64,000 bases of DNA from JBDKFK01 sp039798745 (GTDB lineage: Bacteria; Patescibacteriota; Microgenomatia; UBA1406; GWC2-37-13), in NCBI GenBank assembly GCA_039798745.1, contig JBDKFK010000005.1, positions 4,787 through 68,786 of the forward strand. Direction: 5' to 3'. Both the position numbers and the translations under genes were made by a program. Shown here in pieces: positions 25,812 through 35,092 of this stretch. How positions within the stretch are numbered: position 1 is the stretch's first letter; each line of letters starts with the position of its first letter. Under the pieces are notes generated by a model. It was given only the letters and a program-made list of their open reading frames with translations, made no database searches and had not been told where the DNA came from.

Positions 25812-25848
25812 ATATGTATTGTACTATAGAAAGATATGTCAACCTACA

Positions 25849-25877
25849 TTGCAGTTATCACAATAAACTGATACAAT
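25849..25877 (+). promoter_or_regulatory. Promoter of tRNA-Pro
   Basis: TTGCAG (25849-25854), 17-nt spacer, TACAAT (25872-25877), 15 nt before the mature tRNA 5' end. Confidence 0.6.
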
Positions 25878-25892
25878 ACTTAGGCTACATAT

Positions 25893-25966
25893 CGGGACGT
25901 AGTTCAGATGGCTAGAATGCACGCTTTGGGAGCGTGAGGTCGCGGGTTCGAGTCCCGCCGTCCCGA
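25893..25966 (+). tRNA. tRNA-Pro (anticodon UGG)
   Basis: Full cloverleaf of 74 nt. The acceptor stem CGGGACG pairs with CGTCCCG, with the C1-G72 pair and A73 discriminator usual for bacterial tRNA-Pro. The anticodon arm is CACGC-TTTGGGA-GCGTG, giving anticodon TGG. The T arm is GCGGGTTCGAGTCCCGC. CCA is not encoded. Confidence 0.97.
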
Positions 25967-26024
25967 CATTTTTATCGCTTATAGGCTACAGACTTTGTTT
26001 TGGTAATCTGCTATATCTTAAATC

Positions 26025-26693
26025 ATGAAGTTTACGGATATCCCTTTATTTGATCGTCCCCGTGAAAAATTTATAAGCAAAGGCGCTTCATATGTAACTG
26101 ATGCTGAGTTACTGGCACTTATTATCCGTAGTGGATCAAAAGGTAGGCATGTACTTGAGGCGGCCGGAGATATCCTTAACCGTTTTTCGATCACGGCACT
26201 CGGAAAGCTTATGTACGAAGATATTGTGGCTATACCAGGTATAGATACTGCAAAAGCCTGTTCACTCATGGCGGCGATCGAGCTGGGGAAAAGAGTCTAT
26301 CAGCAGGCAGGCGAAAAACCGCCTGCAGTAACCCAGCCTGAAGATGTGCTCATACTTGTCGCAGATATCGCTCACCGAAAGAAGGAACATTTTGTTGTTC
26401 TCTATCTTAATGCCCGCAATCATTTGATCGATCGAGAAGTAATCTCAATCGGAACGGTAAACGCGAGTATTGTACATCCCCGTGAAGTATTTGAACCTGC
26501 GATACGAATGGTCGCGGCTCAGATGATACTTGTACATAATCATCCCTCAGGAGATCCTGATCCATCAGACGCGGATATTGTACTCACTAAACGATTGAAG
26601 CAAGTCGGTACTATAATGGGAATTGAAGTTGCTGATCACATAATAGTAGCCGGGACAAAATATGTAAGCTTGCGCGAAAAAGGCCTTATCTGA
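26025..26693 (+). CDS. radC: RadC-family JAMM-domain protein
   Basis: A 222-residue protein with an N-terminal helix-hairpin-helix region (about 1-85, including VAIPGIDTAKA) and a C-terminal MPN+/JAMM metalloprotease-fold domain. The zinc site is HNHPSGDPDPSDAD with the upstream catalytic Glu region. Despite its name, a repair role is uncertain; family members are linked to DNA processing and mobile elements. An AT-rich TATATC lies 7 nt before the ATG. Confidence 0.93.
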   Translation: MKFTDIPLFDRPREKFISKGASYVTDAELLALIIRSGSKGRHVLEAAGDILNRFSITALGKLMYEDIVAIPGIDTAKACSLMAAIELGKRVYQQAGEKPPAVTQPEDVLILVADIAHRKKEHFVVLYLNARNHLIDREVISIGTVNASIVHPREVFEPAIRMVAAQMILVHNHPSGDPDPSDADIVLTKRLKQVGTIMGIEVADHIIVAGTKYVSLREKGLI

Positions 26694-26718
26694 TAAAAAT
26701 AGTGTAGAATTTTAGCAT

Positions 26719-27528
26719 ATGAGCATAGATATATTTAAACAAAACAAATCGCTTCTCATGCTTGCGATAGACCATCGGGGAAGTTTTCAGAAAATACTTA
26801 GTCCGGACAACCCAAATGCTGTTTCGGCTGAGGACGTTATTTCCACAAAGAAGAAAATAATTGATGCACTTCTTCCCGAATTCAGCGGCATTCTTATTGA
26901 TCCTTTGTACGGGCTAAAAGCATATCCTGGCAAGCAAAAGCCCTTTTTGCTCTCGATAGAAAAAACGGGGTATGAGGCACAGAATGAAGGAAGAATAACT
27001 GAGCTTGAATATACGGTCGAAGAACTAAAAGGCATGGGTGCTTCTGGAATAAAATTACTTATATATTTCAATCCTACCAATCAAACAGCTCAACAGCAGC
27101 TGGATACTGCAAAAACAGTGCTTGAAGAATCTCATAAACACGATCTGCCTCTGTTCCTGGAAATAGTTACGTACGATGAGGGTTCCGCAGGGAAAGCGGA
27201 CTGTATTGTAAAGTCAGTACAGATGTTCCTTGATCACGACATAAAAGCAGACGTATTCAAACTAGATTACCCGGAAAATGAACAAGCGTGTCGGCAGATA
27301 ACTCAGATGCTTGGCTCTATACCCTGGATTCTCCTTACAAGGGGCGGCACATATGAGGTGTTCAAACAAAATCTTCAGACAGCGATCGCAAACGGAGCCA
27401 TTGGATTTTTGGCAGGCCGATCTCTCTGGCAGGAGATAGGAGAACACAAAAATGACGCCGATACCTATCTGCAAAATACGGTGCTTCCAAGATTTAAGGA
27501 AATATGCGCTGTTGCTAAAGGAGCTTGA
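26719..27528 (+). CDS. Class I aldolase, LacD/YihT-like
   Basis: A 269-residue TIM-barrel aldolase resembling tagatose-bisphosphate (LacD) and sulfofructose-phosphate (YihT) aldolases. Features are LAIDHRGSF near the N-terminus, GIKLLIYF with a conserved Lys, and VFKLDYP, where the Schiff-base Lys is expected. It would cleave a ketose phosphate to dihydroxyacetone phosphate and an aldehyde. A separate class I fructose-bisphosphate aldolase is encoded at 31901-32815, so this enzyme probably serves another sugar phosphate. TAGAAT lies 8 nt upstream of the ATG. Confidence 0.8.
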   Translation: MSIDIFKQNKSLLMLAIDHRGSFQKILSPDNPNAVSAEDVISTKKKIIDALLPEFSGILIDPLYGLKAYPGKQKPFLLSIEKTGYEAQNEGRITELEYTVEELKGMGASGIKLLIYFNPTNQTAQQQLDTAKTVLEESHKHDLPLFLEIVTYDEGSAGKADCIVKSVQMFLDHDIKADVFKLDYPENEQACRQITQMLGSIPWILLTRGGTYEVFKQNLQTAIANGAIGFLAGRSLWQEIGEHKNDADTYLQNTVLPRFKEICAVAKGA

Positions 27529-28201
27529 GTAAGTAGATTATGAGTAAATGGAGAGGATAAAAAAAGTATAGATAATAGCCCGTTTTTATTCCTTCTTTCT
27601 TATTATAAAAAGCAATAGCAAGGAGCGACAGCAGACATAGCGGTTGAAACAATCGTACCCCATCTACAGCCTGATGAGGATTTCCGGAAAGTTGGATGAG
27701 TATGGGTAGAGTATAGACACTTACGATAAGAAGAGTATGCAACATAATCATCTTCGGAAGATCTTTGTAATAAACATACGATATCACTACCATCAGCACT
27801 GCAGTGGGGCCATAGTCTGTTTTTAGCATATATGCCGCAGCTACAGAAGCAAGAATTATTGCAAGGCGCATAAAGGTATGTCTTGTTTTGTTAAGTAACA
27901 TAATAGCGCCGAGCCCGAGTGTGAAGCTAAATAATATATTTATAGTGTCAAACGCAGGATCTCGTTGTCTGTTGGCTAGTACAAACGGAACTTCGGATAT
28001 AACTGCAAAGACAAGGAGGCGACGCATATATGAATATATGTCTTTCGTGTGATGCGCGCCGTTGGCTATAAGCCACGCAAAGAGAGGCATGGCAAGACGT
28101 CCGATGATGCGAAACAATAATATCTGCGGGAAGAAAAATACGCCGACATGATCAATAACCATTGTGATAAGAGCGATAAGTTTGAGTTGGAACGCAGTCA
28201 T
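27515..28201 (-). CDS. TraX-family membrane protein
   Basis: A 228-residue protein with about seven transmembrane helices. The N-terminal LIALITMVIDHVG and FRIIGRLAMPLFAWLIANG are hallmarks of TraX, which acetylates F-pilin in conjugative plasmids. Chromosomal homologues are common and are thought to be O- or N-acyltransferases of unknown targets. The start is the ATG at 28201. It is only 16 nt from the start of the divergent DUF192 gene, with interleaved -10 elements. Its end overlaps the aldolase gene by 14 bp. Confidence 0.85.
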   Translation of the reverse strand: MTAFQLKLIALITMVIDHVGVFFFPQILLFRIIGRLAMPLFAWLIANGAHHTKDIYSYMRRLLVFAVISEVPFVLANRQRDPAFDTINILFSFTLGLGAIMLLNKTRHTFMRLAIILASVAAAYMLKTDYGPTAVLMVVISYVYYKDLPKMIMLHTLLIVSVYTLPILIQLSGNPHQAVDGVRLFQPLCLLSLLAIAFYNKKEGIKTGYYLYFFYPLHLLIIYLLKLL

Positions 28202-28204
28202 AGG

Positions 28205-28218
28205 TATCATTTATTATA
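28205..28218. promoter_or_regulatory. Interleaved divergent leaderless promoters
   Basis: Plus-strand TATCAT (28205-28210) is 7 nt before the ATG at 28218. Minus-strand TATAAT (28218-28213) is 11 nt before the ATG at 28201. Each -10 lies in the other gene's first transcribed bases, and any -35 would be inside the opposite coding region. Confidence 0.6.
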
Positions 28219-28646
28219 TGAAGAAAAAGCAATTCATTCTATACAGTATTTTGCTTATTATTACATGCGCGGGTGCCTATAGCGGATGGAAGTATAAAGC
28301 CCGTCAGGACGCATTAAAGGGATGGAAAGGATATGAGACCGTATCTTATAAGATTTATAACACCTCATATGAGTTATTGGTCGCGGATACCGCGGACAAA
28401 CAGGAAAAAGGACTTATGAATGTGCGTGAAATGAAAGAGTTTGATGGTATGCTCTTTACGTTTCCGACCGAAGAGTATCAGACATTCTGGAATGAAAATA
28501 CCTTTCGCGATCTTGATATTTACTGGATACGAAAAGGTCGTGTTATCGCAAAAGATACATTACCCTCTGTTGAAAAAGGAGGACAGGTTATTGTAAGCTC
28601 TCCCGAGCGAGTGGACACGGTAGTTGAGATTATCCGGCCGCTTTAA
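28218..28646 (+). CDS. DUF192 family protein, membrane-anchored
   Basis: A 142-residue protein with an N-terminal signal anchor (about 4-22) and a DUF192 domain. The conserved blocks are ADKQEKGLMNVREM, DGMLFTFP, FWNENTFRDLDIYWI and the closing VVEII. DUF192 proteins are small secreted beta-barrels of unknown function, found in many bacteria and archaea. I start at the ATG at 28218 (MKKKQFILYS), since the longer frame would include the divergent promoter. It overlaps the 3' end of pgk by 17 bp. Confidence 0.9.
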   Translation: MKKKQFILYSILLIITCAGAYSGWKYKARQDALKGWKGYETVSYKIYNTSYELLVADTADKQEKGLMNVREMKEFDGMLFTFPTEEYQTFWNENTFRDLDIYWIRKGRVIAKDTLPSVEKGGQVIVSSPERVDTVVEIIRPL

Positions 28647-29826
28647 GCGCTTCTATTCCCGGAAGCGTACCTTTTTCGATAAACTCAAGCATTGCGCCTC
28701 CCCCGGTAGATATGTGCGTTATTTTATCCAGATACTCTTTTTTTGAGATGGCAGCCAGAGTATCACCGCCTCCTACGATCGAGATAGCTTCTTGATTTTC
28801 GGTAATCGCGTAGTATATGAAATCTGTTCCCCGTCTAAAATCCGGATTTTCAATAAGACCCACAGGACCATTCCATACGATTGTTTTTCCTTTGGCAATA
28901 ATAGCTCCGAATTTTGCCTGCGTCTCTGGTCCAATATCAAGAATCTGATCATTTTTGGTAACGTCTTTAACATTTTTTATTATGCTTTTGCCTTTTTCTT
29001 CACCGTCGTTGGTTACTACAACATCCAGAGGAAGAACTATGGAGGTATGCTTTTGTTCTGCCAAAAATAGTAGTCTTCTTGCTGTTTCTGCCATATCATA
29101 CTCATTGAAACTTTTTCCAATCTCCAGTCCCTGAGCGCTCAGAAACGTATTCGCGAGACCGCCGCCTATAATGAGATGGTCCGCGATTTCCAGAAGTCTG
29201 TCTATAAGGTTTATTTTTGTCGATATTTTGGCTCCGCCAAGAAGCGCCACGATCGGTTTCTGAGGATCTTTAAGAATTTTTGAGATCATCGTAATCTCTT
29301 TCTGTAACAGGAGTCCTCCGTATGAAGGAATCTCATGAGGAAGGCCGACTACAGAAGCATCTGTACGGTGGCATACTCCAAACGCGTCGTTTACATATAC
29401 ATCCGCAAGCGCGGCTAGTTTTTTTACAAACGCAGCATCATTTTGTTTTTCTTCAGGGTAATATCGTATATTTTCAAGAAGGAATACTTCATTATTTTTC
29501 TGAGCCTGGAATACGCCCGGATCCGCGGTAAGAAAATCATCGATCACGGTTACGGTATATCCCTCCAAATATGCCTGCAGTGCTTTTCCTACCGGTTTCA
29601 GAGAATATTTTTCCTCGCGTGCCTTTGGTCTGCCCAGATGAGAGATGATAATAAGTTTGTTGCCGTTTTTCAGCAGATGCTGAATAGTGGGTAATGATTG
29701 TCTTAGACGTGCGTCGTCGGCAATGGTTGCATCAGGGTTCATTGATACATTCAGATCATCCCGAAGCAGGATCCGTTTGTTTTGCAGTTCAACAGCATCA
29801 ATATATATAACACCTTGGTCTGGCAT
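28630..29826 (-). CDS. pgk: Phosphoglycerate kinase
   Basis: A 398-residue full-length PGK catalysing ATP formation from 1,3-bisphosphoglycerate, or the reverse. N-terminal substrate loops include LLRDDLNVSM and SHLGRPK, the hinge and nucleotide domain include LLGGAKISTKI, LIIGGGLANTFL and VGGGDTLA. The length is normal. It is the last gene of the fba-fbp-gap-pgk series, 34 nt after gap. Confidence 0.97.
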   Translation of the reverse strand: MPDQGVIYIDAVELQNKRILLRDDLNVSMNPDATIADDARLRQSLPTIQHLLKNGNKLIIISHLGRPKAREEKYSLKPVGKALQAYLEGYTVTVIDDFLTADPGVFQAQKNNEVFLLENIRYYPEEKQNDAAFVKKLAALADVYVNDAFGVCHRTDASVVGLPHEIPSYGGLLLQKEITMISKILKDPQKPIVALLGGAKISTKINLIDRLLEIADHLIIGGGLANTFLSAQGLEIGKSFNEYDMAETARRLLFLAEQKHTSIVLPLDVVVTNDGEEKGKSIIKNVKDVTKNDQILDIGPETQAKFGAIIAKGKTIVWNGPVGLIENPDFRRGTDFIYYAITENQEAISIVGGGDTLAAISKKEYLDKITHISTGGGAMLEFIEKGTLPGIEALKAAG

Positions 29827-29860
29827 ATGTACAAAGTAATTGTTAATTAAACGTCTGTCG

Positions 29861-30877
29861 TTATGATACCACAGAGCTCAGTTTTTCGACCAGATCAACG
29901 AGCCGTGTGGAATAGCCCCACTCATTGTCATACCAGCCAAAGACTTTTACAAAATGTCCGTTTATGACTTTTGTGTAGTTGGCGTCAAAAACGCATGAGT
30001 AAGGTGAACCTATATAATCAGAAGATACGAGTAATGTAGTCTCATATCCAACTATACCTTTATATTCATTCTCTGAAGCCAGTTTAAAGAAGTTATTAAC
30101 CTGATCTATGGTTGTTTCCTTTTCTACGACGACTGAGATATCAGAGAACGATCCTGTGGGAACAGGTACACGAATAGCCATACCGTCTATCTTGCCCTTG
30201 AGTTCGGGGATTGTTTTGACAATAGCTTTGGCGGCTCCGGTAGTTGAGGGGACTATATTCAGTCCTGCTGCACGTGAACGATCAAATGTTTTGTTTGAAT
30301 CGTCGTGCAGAGTCTGTGTTTGGGTATATGCGTGGGTTGTGGTAAGAAATCCTGTTATAACTGAGAGATTATCATTGAGAATTTTGAACATGGGCGCAGC
30401 ACAGTTTGTGGTGCATGAAGCATTGGAGAGAACCTGCTCATTCATAAGTCCTTCCGTTTTATCATTCACGCCCAATACTACATGGGGAGTGGCATCATCT
30501 TTTGCAGGGGCCGTGAGAATAACTTTCTGAACAGTTCCTTTCACATGTTTTGCAAGGTCTTCTTTCTTTGTAAACGCTCCTGTCGCATCCACTACAACAT
30601 CGACACCGTATTTATCCCATGGTATCTCTTCAGGCATTCCAAACTGCAATGCCGCGATTGGGTTATTGTTAATGACAAGGCTACTTTCATTGGTTGTCAC
30701 GGGAAGCTGAAAACGGCGGTAAACAGAGTCATACTGGAGAAGATAGCCCATTATATTAGTCGGAGTTTTCCGTGTGTTGATGGCTACTATGTCAAAGGTG
30801 TTCCGTAATGACGCGATACGGGTAAATGCGCGACCAATTCTGCCGAAGCCGTTAATACCTACTTTGAGACGTTTCAT
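29861..30877 (-). CDS. gap: Glyceraldehyde-3-phosphate dehydrogenase
   Basis: A 338-residue GAPDH. NAD-binding GINGFGRIGRAF starts at residue 7. The catalytic Cys is in SNASCTTNCAAP, and the general-base His is in TTTHAYTQTQ. The C-terminal WYDNEWGYSTRLVDL is intact. Full length and apparently functional, it can run in glycolytic or gluconeogenic direction. It sits between fbp (68 nt upstream) and pgk. Confidence 0.97.
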   Translation of the reverse strand: MKRLKVGINGFGRIGRAFTRIASLRNTFDIVAINTRKTPTNIMGYLLQYDSVYRRFQLPVTTNESSLVINNNPIAALQFGMPEEIPWDKYGVDVVVDATGAFTKKEDLAKHVKGTVQKVILTAPAKDDATPHVVLGVNDKTEGLMNEQVLSNASCTTNCAAPMFKILNDNLSVITGFLTTTHAYTQTQTLHDDSNKTFDRSRAAGLNIVPSTTGAAKAIVKTIPELKGKIDGMAIRVPVPTGSFSDISVVVEKETTIDQVNNFFKLASENEYKGIVGYETTLLVSSDYIGSPYSCVFDANYTKVINGHFVKVFGWYDNEWGYSTRLVDLVEKLSSVVS

Positions 30878-30945
30878 ATGGTGAAATATAAATAATAATC
30901 GCTAGTGTATATCACATTTGATTGTATGCTGTTTTGAGCTATGTT

Positions 30946-31899
30946 TCAACTCTTTGATAGCTCAATATAGGTATCTACTTCATCCGAACTTCCTAAGATC
31001 ACCGGAACTCGCTGGTCATACGCTGATGGTTCAATATCAAGCGGGGTACCTTCGCGGGAAAACGCTTTACCTCCGGCCTGAGTAATAATAAAGGACATAG
31101 GATTAACTTCATACATAAGTCTTAGTTTCCCGTCGGGATTTTTTTTATCCTTAGGATACATAAATATGCCGCCATGAAGAAGCGTCCTGTGAATATCGGC
31201 TACCATAGCACCAGCGTAGCGTAATTTATACAGATCTTTGCCGCTTTTAATGTGTTTTAAGTATTTTTTCATTCCACTGTCATAGAGATCTGAGTATCCT
31301 TCATTTACCGCGTAAACCCGATTCTTGCTGGGGATACGTATATTTGGATTTGACAGGAGAAAACTGCCGATTGAGGGATCAAGAGTAAAGCCATTTACTC
31401 CCTTGCCAAATGTATATACAAAAACTACACTCGATCCATATAAAGCATATCCTGCCGCGATCTGTTGATTTCCATTCGGGATCGTTCCCGGCGTGTGGCG
31501 GTATACCGAGAAAATAGTACCTATACTCATTGCGGTATCTATAACCGACGAGCCGTCGAGAGGATCAAAATATACACTGTAACATCCATTTCCCTGTACG
31601 GTGATTGGTTTCTCCAGCTCCTCAGAAGCAATCATGCATACCTGTTTGCTATCTGAGAGCAAATCAATAAGTATCCTATTACTGAACTCATCCAGTTTTT
31701 GGACATCTTCCCCATATACATTTTTATCGCCGGTGTGACCAAGAATATCAACCAACCCTGTTTTCTTTACATGCGACGCAATTATTTTTACCGCATCTTC
31801 TATGTGGTTCATCAATATCGTAAAACTCCCTGTTGCGTGTGCTACAGCAAGCTCTTCGGTAAGAATAAACGACGTAAGTGTGGTTGGTGAATTGCTCAT
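30946..31899 (-). CDS. fbp: Fructose-1,6-bisphosphatase, class I
   Basis: A 317-residue class I FBPase, which removes the 1-phosphate of fructose 1,6-bisphosphate and commits carbon to gluconeogenesis. The metal site is YFDPLDGSSVID, the substrate region is YAGAMVADIHRTLLHGG, and the C-terminal YEVNPMSFIITQAGG is typical. Start ATG follows AAAGGATAAT, a usable Shine-Dalgarno, and lies 1 nt after the aldolase stop. Presence beside aldolase, GAPDH and PGK indicates that the operon makes hexose phosphates. Confidence 0.96.
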   Translation of the reverse strand: MSNSPTTLTSFILTEELAVAHATGSFTILMNHIEDAVKIIASHVKKTGLVDILGHTGDKNVYGEDVQKLDEFSNRILIDLLSDSKQVCMIASEELEKPITVQGNGCYSVYFDPLDGSSVIDTAMSIGTIFSVYRHTPGTIPNGNQQIAAGYALYGSSVVFVYTFGKGVNGFTLDPSIGSFLLSNPNIRIPSKNRVYAVNEGYSDLYDSGMKKYLKHIKSGKDLYKLRYAGAMVADIHRTLLHGGIFMYPKDKKNPDGKLRLMYEVNPMSFIITQAGGKAFSREGTPLDIEPSAYDQRVPVILGSSDEVDTYIELSKS

Positions 31900-31900
31900 A

Positions 31901-32815
31901 TTATCCTTTATAAATGGCTAATGCTTCATCTACTGATTTGTTCTCTACAGTAATTGCGTAGATAGCATTACAAAGGCGCACTACTTCCTTGAGCGGTCTT
32001 TGATGAATATTTCGTCCGGTAGCATTGCCCATCGCACCGGAAATATGAATCTGATCATGCAGTGTCTGTAAGAATTTGGTGGCATCGGTATTTGATCCTC
32101 CGGCACAGACAAGCTTTGTCATACCTGCAGCAGCTACAGCTTCTTTCAGAATTTCACTTGAGGCAAGCCCTTCTTTTTTGGGATAATTAACCTTCACAAA
32201 ATCTGCTCCCAAGCAAGCAGTTATTCCTGCGGCACCCGCGATAATATGCGGATCTTTTTCATCTGCCACTGCCTTTCCCCGAGGATACGCCCAGATTACA
32301 CTCAATAGTCCATAGCGATGAGCATTGTATATAATCTGCGCAGCCTGTCGGAGCATTTTTGGTTCGTATTCACTGCCTGCGTATACCGTATATCCAACAC
32401 CGACTATATTCAGACCGCTCATTTTTCGAAACTCCTCAACCTGGTCTACATCGATCCAGCTCATGCTGCGGGGATCTTTTTGAGAGGTTTTAATCAAATG
32501 AGTTTTTGAGTTAAGCTTTACCAGATAAGGAATATCCCGATATTTTGCGCCAAATCGAGATATGAGTCCAAGCTGAGCCGCGAATACTCCAATCTTGGCC
32601 TTTGACGCAATCTCAAACATGTGCTCCGGATTGGCATTTTCAGGAGTAATATCTTTTCCGTAGAAGTCATCATTCATGTGTTCTACTTTCTGATCGCCGG
32701 CAAAAAGCATGAGGCGGCCGCTATCATGTGTCGCGAGACTGTAGTTTTTTTTATAAATCGACTGAGCTTCTGAAGGAACATCTAAAGGTATAAAATCGGG
32801 GAGATGAGTATTCAT
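31901..32815 (-). CDS. Fructose-bisphosphate aldolase class I, archaeal/DhnA type
   Basis: A 304-residue TIM-barrel aldolase of the archaeal-type class I family (FbaB/DhnA). Features: FAGDQKVEHMND near residue 40, and the Schiff-base Lys in ADFVKVNYP. The phosphate site is CAGGSN followed by GAMGNATGRN. It condenses triose phosphates to fructose 1,6-bisphosphate or the reverse. First gene of the fba-fbp-gap-pgk operon; TATGAT lies 8 nt before the ATG, so the operon message is leaderless. Confidence 0.93.
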   Translation of the reverse strand: MNTHLPDFIPLDVPSEAQSIYKKNYSLATHDSGRLMLFAGDQKVEHMNDDFYGKDITPENANPEHMFEIASKAKIGVFAAQLGLISRFGAKYRDIPYLVKLNSKTHLIKTSQKDPRSMSWIDVDQVEEFRKMSGLNIVGVGYTVYAGSEYEPKMLRQAAQIIYNAHRYGLLSVIWAYPRGKAVADEKDPHIIAGAAGITACLGADFVKVNYPKKEGLASSEILKEAVAAAGMTKLVCAGGSNTDATKFLQTLHDQIHISGAMGNATGRNIHQRPLKEVVRLCNAIYAITVENKSVDEALAIYKG

Positions 32816-32907
32816 AAGATAGTATCATAAATGATAATTTCATACAGTATCATACTATTTGAGGAATTATCTTGTCAAGAGGACTTTATATTTGGTATCA
32901 TATTATT

Positions 32908-33315
32908 ATGAGTGATTGTTTATTTTGTAAGCTGGTTAAAGGCGAGATTCCAAGCTATAAAGTGTATGAAGATGATCTTTTTATAGCTTTTCTCGATATT
33001 TTCCCCAGAGTAAAGGGGCATACACTCGTAATTCCCAAGGAACATCACCGATGGACATATGATGTTCCTCAGTTTGGCGCTTATTGGGAATGTACCCGGA
33101 AGGTTTCTCAGGCTATGCAGAAATCACTGCAGGCAAACTGGGTGAGCTATTTCACATTTGGAGCAGTACCCCATGCGCACATTCATATTCTTCCCCGATA
33201 TGAAGATCCGGAGAAAATAACAGAGACTTCAGAAATAATACCCGAAAGAATCTCTCTTTCTAAAGAAGAAATGAAAACGATTGCAGCGGGTATCTCACAG
33301 GTGATATCTTCATAA
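32908..33315 (+). CDS. HIT-family nucleotide hydrolase/transferase
   Basis: A 135-residue histidine-triad protein. The triad is HAHIHILPR near residue 93, and the N-terminal CLFCKLVKGEIPSYKVYEDD is typical of HINT/FHIT-like members, with the CxxC that may bind zinc. They hydrolyse nucleoside phosphoramidates or dinucleoside polyphosphates. The start at 32908 is set by TATCAT ending 6 nt upstream with TTGTCA 18 nt further up; the longer frame would begin in the promoter. Confidence 0.92.
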   Translation: MSDCLFCKLVKGEIPSYKVYEDDLFIAFLDIFPRVKGHTLVIPKEHHRWTYDVPQFGAYWECTRKVSQAMQKSLQANWVSYFTFGAVPHAHIHILPRYEDPEKITETSEIIPERISLSKEEMKTIAAGISQVISS

Positions 33316-33319
33316 CAAA

Positions 33320-35050
33320 CTAAAAACAAAACCAGTGGTCTCGTTTTATTTGCTCGTGCTCTCCTATTTGCAGTGTGTTATCTGTTTGCGCGTAAAGATT
33401 TTTCTGAATTATACATGAGTCGGGATTCAGTATATGTGCCTGAGCGAAGGCTTTATTCGCTGCTCTAGGATGCCCTAGTGTAACAAATATATTCGCTAGT
33501 TTAAGAAGGTTAATATAATCTGTCTCTTTTGTAATCAGAGCATCCAGGTATGAGCTATTGTTGCGCACATCAGGCAAGGATGTACCCTTTGTAAGAATCA
33601 TTATTGACGCATCTAGATATACAAGTTTCCATTCTTTTTGTTTTATTATGGTTTCCATAAAGGTAAGAGCCCATGGAGTCTGATCGGTATGGGCAAAAAA
33701 TATAGTTCTAATATTGTTTTTTGCAAATACGCTATTCATAAGCTCCGGGTTCGTTTGCATTGCTATATACGTATCCTGAAGAAAAACTTTTGGGTAGGCT
33801 TCCGGGCGGTTATCTACAAATATTCGGTATGTCGGATATAAACGGTAAATCGCATATCCGCCAATATCAAAGTTGTTAAAGATATTCGACGGCAGCTTAT
33901 GGCGAAGAAGAAAATCAGCCGCTAATTTCCCATCTTCGAACGACCTGAGTCCAAAATACGTCTGTCTATCAAATGTTTTGGAATAAATACCTGATATAAA
34001 TACAAGTGATGCTATAAGGCTTAAACAGATGAGAACAAGTGATGCGACATATTTATTGAAGTATGCTCTTGGAATAAAACGAGAGATATACGATAGAGCT
34101 ATGCTTATACAGGGGATTGATACGAGGGTATAAAAGGGGAGATGACGTATCTGAGAAAATGTGAGTATGGTAAATAATATGAGAAGAAACGCGTATGTAT
34201 ACTTTTTGAGATAGAGTAACACACTCAAAGAGAGTAATGCTAAGGGCAGTGTGAGAAGAAAGTAGGTGAGTAAGATGTTATGCGTATACCTAAGAAGAAA
34301 GAATATATTCTGATTTTCTACAATGCTATATCCATAATCGTTAAAGATAAACAACGGATAAAAAACGCCATACAGTCCATGAGGATTTATCATTACCGCA
34401 ACGAATACTATGACAGGAAATAGTACCGTATAGTGCCATGAGTATGTGTTGGATTTTTTTACCAACGCAGAGCTCCATAGTTCACCCAAGACAATGAGGG
34501 TAAGAACGCCGCCGAAAACAAACGTTATATGAGAGTTAACCCAGAGTAATAGGAGGGGAGGTATAGCCCATAGCAGATACCTACGGCGCTTATATGTAAA
34601 TACTATATAGAGCATACAGGCAAAGTAAAGATAGCCAAGTAATTCGGGACGTATATCAGAACGTTCCAGAAAAAGAGGGGAGAGTAAAAAGATAGCTGTT
34701 GCAGCTGCCCGCGGTGACGATTCTCGGGCCGATAGATAATACAGGAACACGACTGATAGTACGACTATAAATGACTTAAAGAGGATGAGTCCTTCAATGT
34801 GTGTTAACTGATAGATACCCTGAAATACTACTTCTGCCAGCCAGTGGTGATTTATAAATGGATATGATGGGTTGGTATATGAAAACAGATTCGTCCCTGG
34901 TATCGTATGTGTCTGCAGAATAATACTTCCAAGTTTTAGGTGTCTGCCTAGGTCCTGATTAAAATCTTTGCTATATGTACAGGTAAAGAAAAAGAGAAGA
35001 CTAAATACTGATAGCGTGGTTAATATATTCAGCACATTAATACGTTTCAT
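33320..35050 (-). CDS. GT-C-type membrane glycosyltransferase-like protein
   Basis: A 576-residue membrane protein with about 11-12 helices. The first loop contains FNQDLGRHLKLG, fitting the acidic catalytic motif after helix 1 of lipid-phosphosugar-dependent GT-C enzymes. The soluble C-terminal part (about 395-576) has a NNFDIGGYAIYRLYP segment and a TPR-like region (LLKLANIFVTLGHPRAANKAF). This is the layout of many predicted PMT/GT39-like proteins. It may transfer a sugar from a polyprenyl carrier to surface proteins or glycans. TATAGT lies 9 nt before the ATG. Confidence 0.7.
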   Translation of the reverse strand: MKRINVLNILTTLSVFSLLFFFTCTYSKDFNQDLGRHLKLGSIILQTHTIPGTNLFSYTNPSYPFINHHWLAEVVFQGIYQLTHIEGLILFKSFIVVLSVVFLYYLSARESSPRAAATAIFLLSPLFLERSDIRPELLGYLYFACMLYIVFTYKRRRYLLWAIPPLLLLWVNSHITFVFGGVLTLIVLGELWSSALVKKSNTYSWHYTVLFPVIVFVAVMINPHGLYGVFYPLFIFNDYGYSIVENQNIFFLLRYTHNILLTYFLLTLPLALLSLSVLLYLKKYTYAFLLILFTILTFSQIRHLPFYTLVSIPCISIALSYISRFIPRAYFNKYVASLVLICLSLIASLVFISGIYSKTFDRQTYFGLRSFEDGKLAADFLLRHKLPSNIFNNFDIGGYAIYRLYPTYRIFVDNRPEAYPKVFLQDTYIAMQTNPELMNSVFAKNNIRTIFFAHTDQTPWALTFMETIIKQKEWKLVYLDASIMILTKGTSLPDVRNNSSYLDALITKETDYINLLKLANIFVTLGHPRAANKAFAQAHILNPDSCIIQKNLYAQTDNTLQIGEHEQIKRDHWFCF

Positions 35051-35092
35051 GACACATCTACTATACCAGAAACGTGTTATCTAAACATATTT

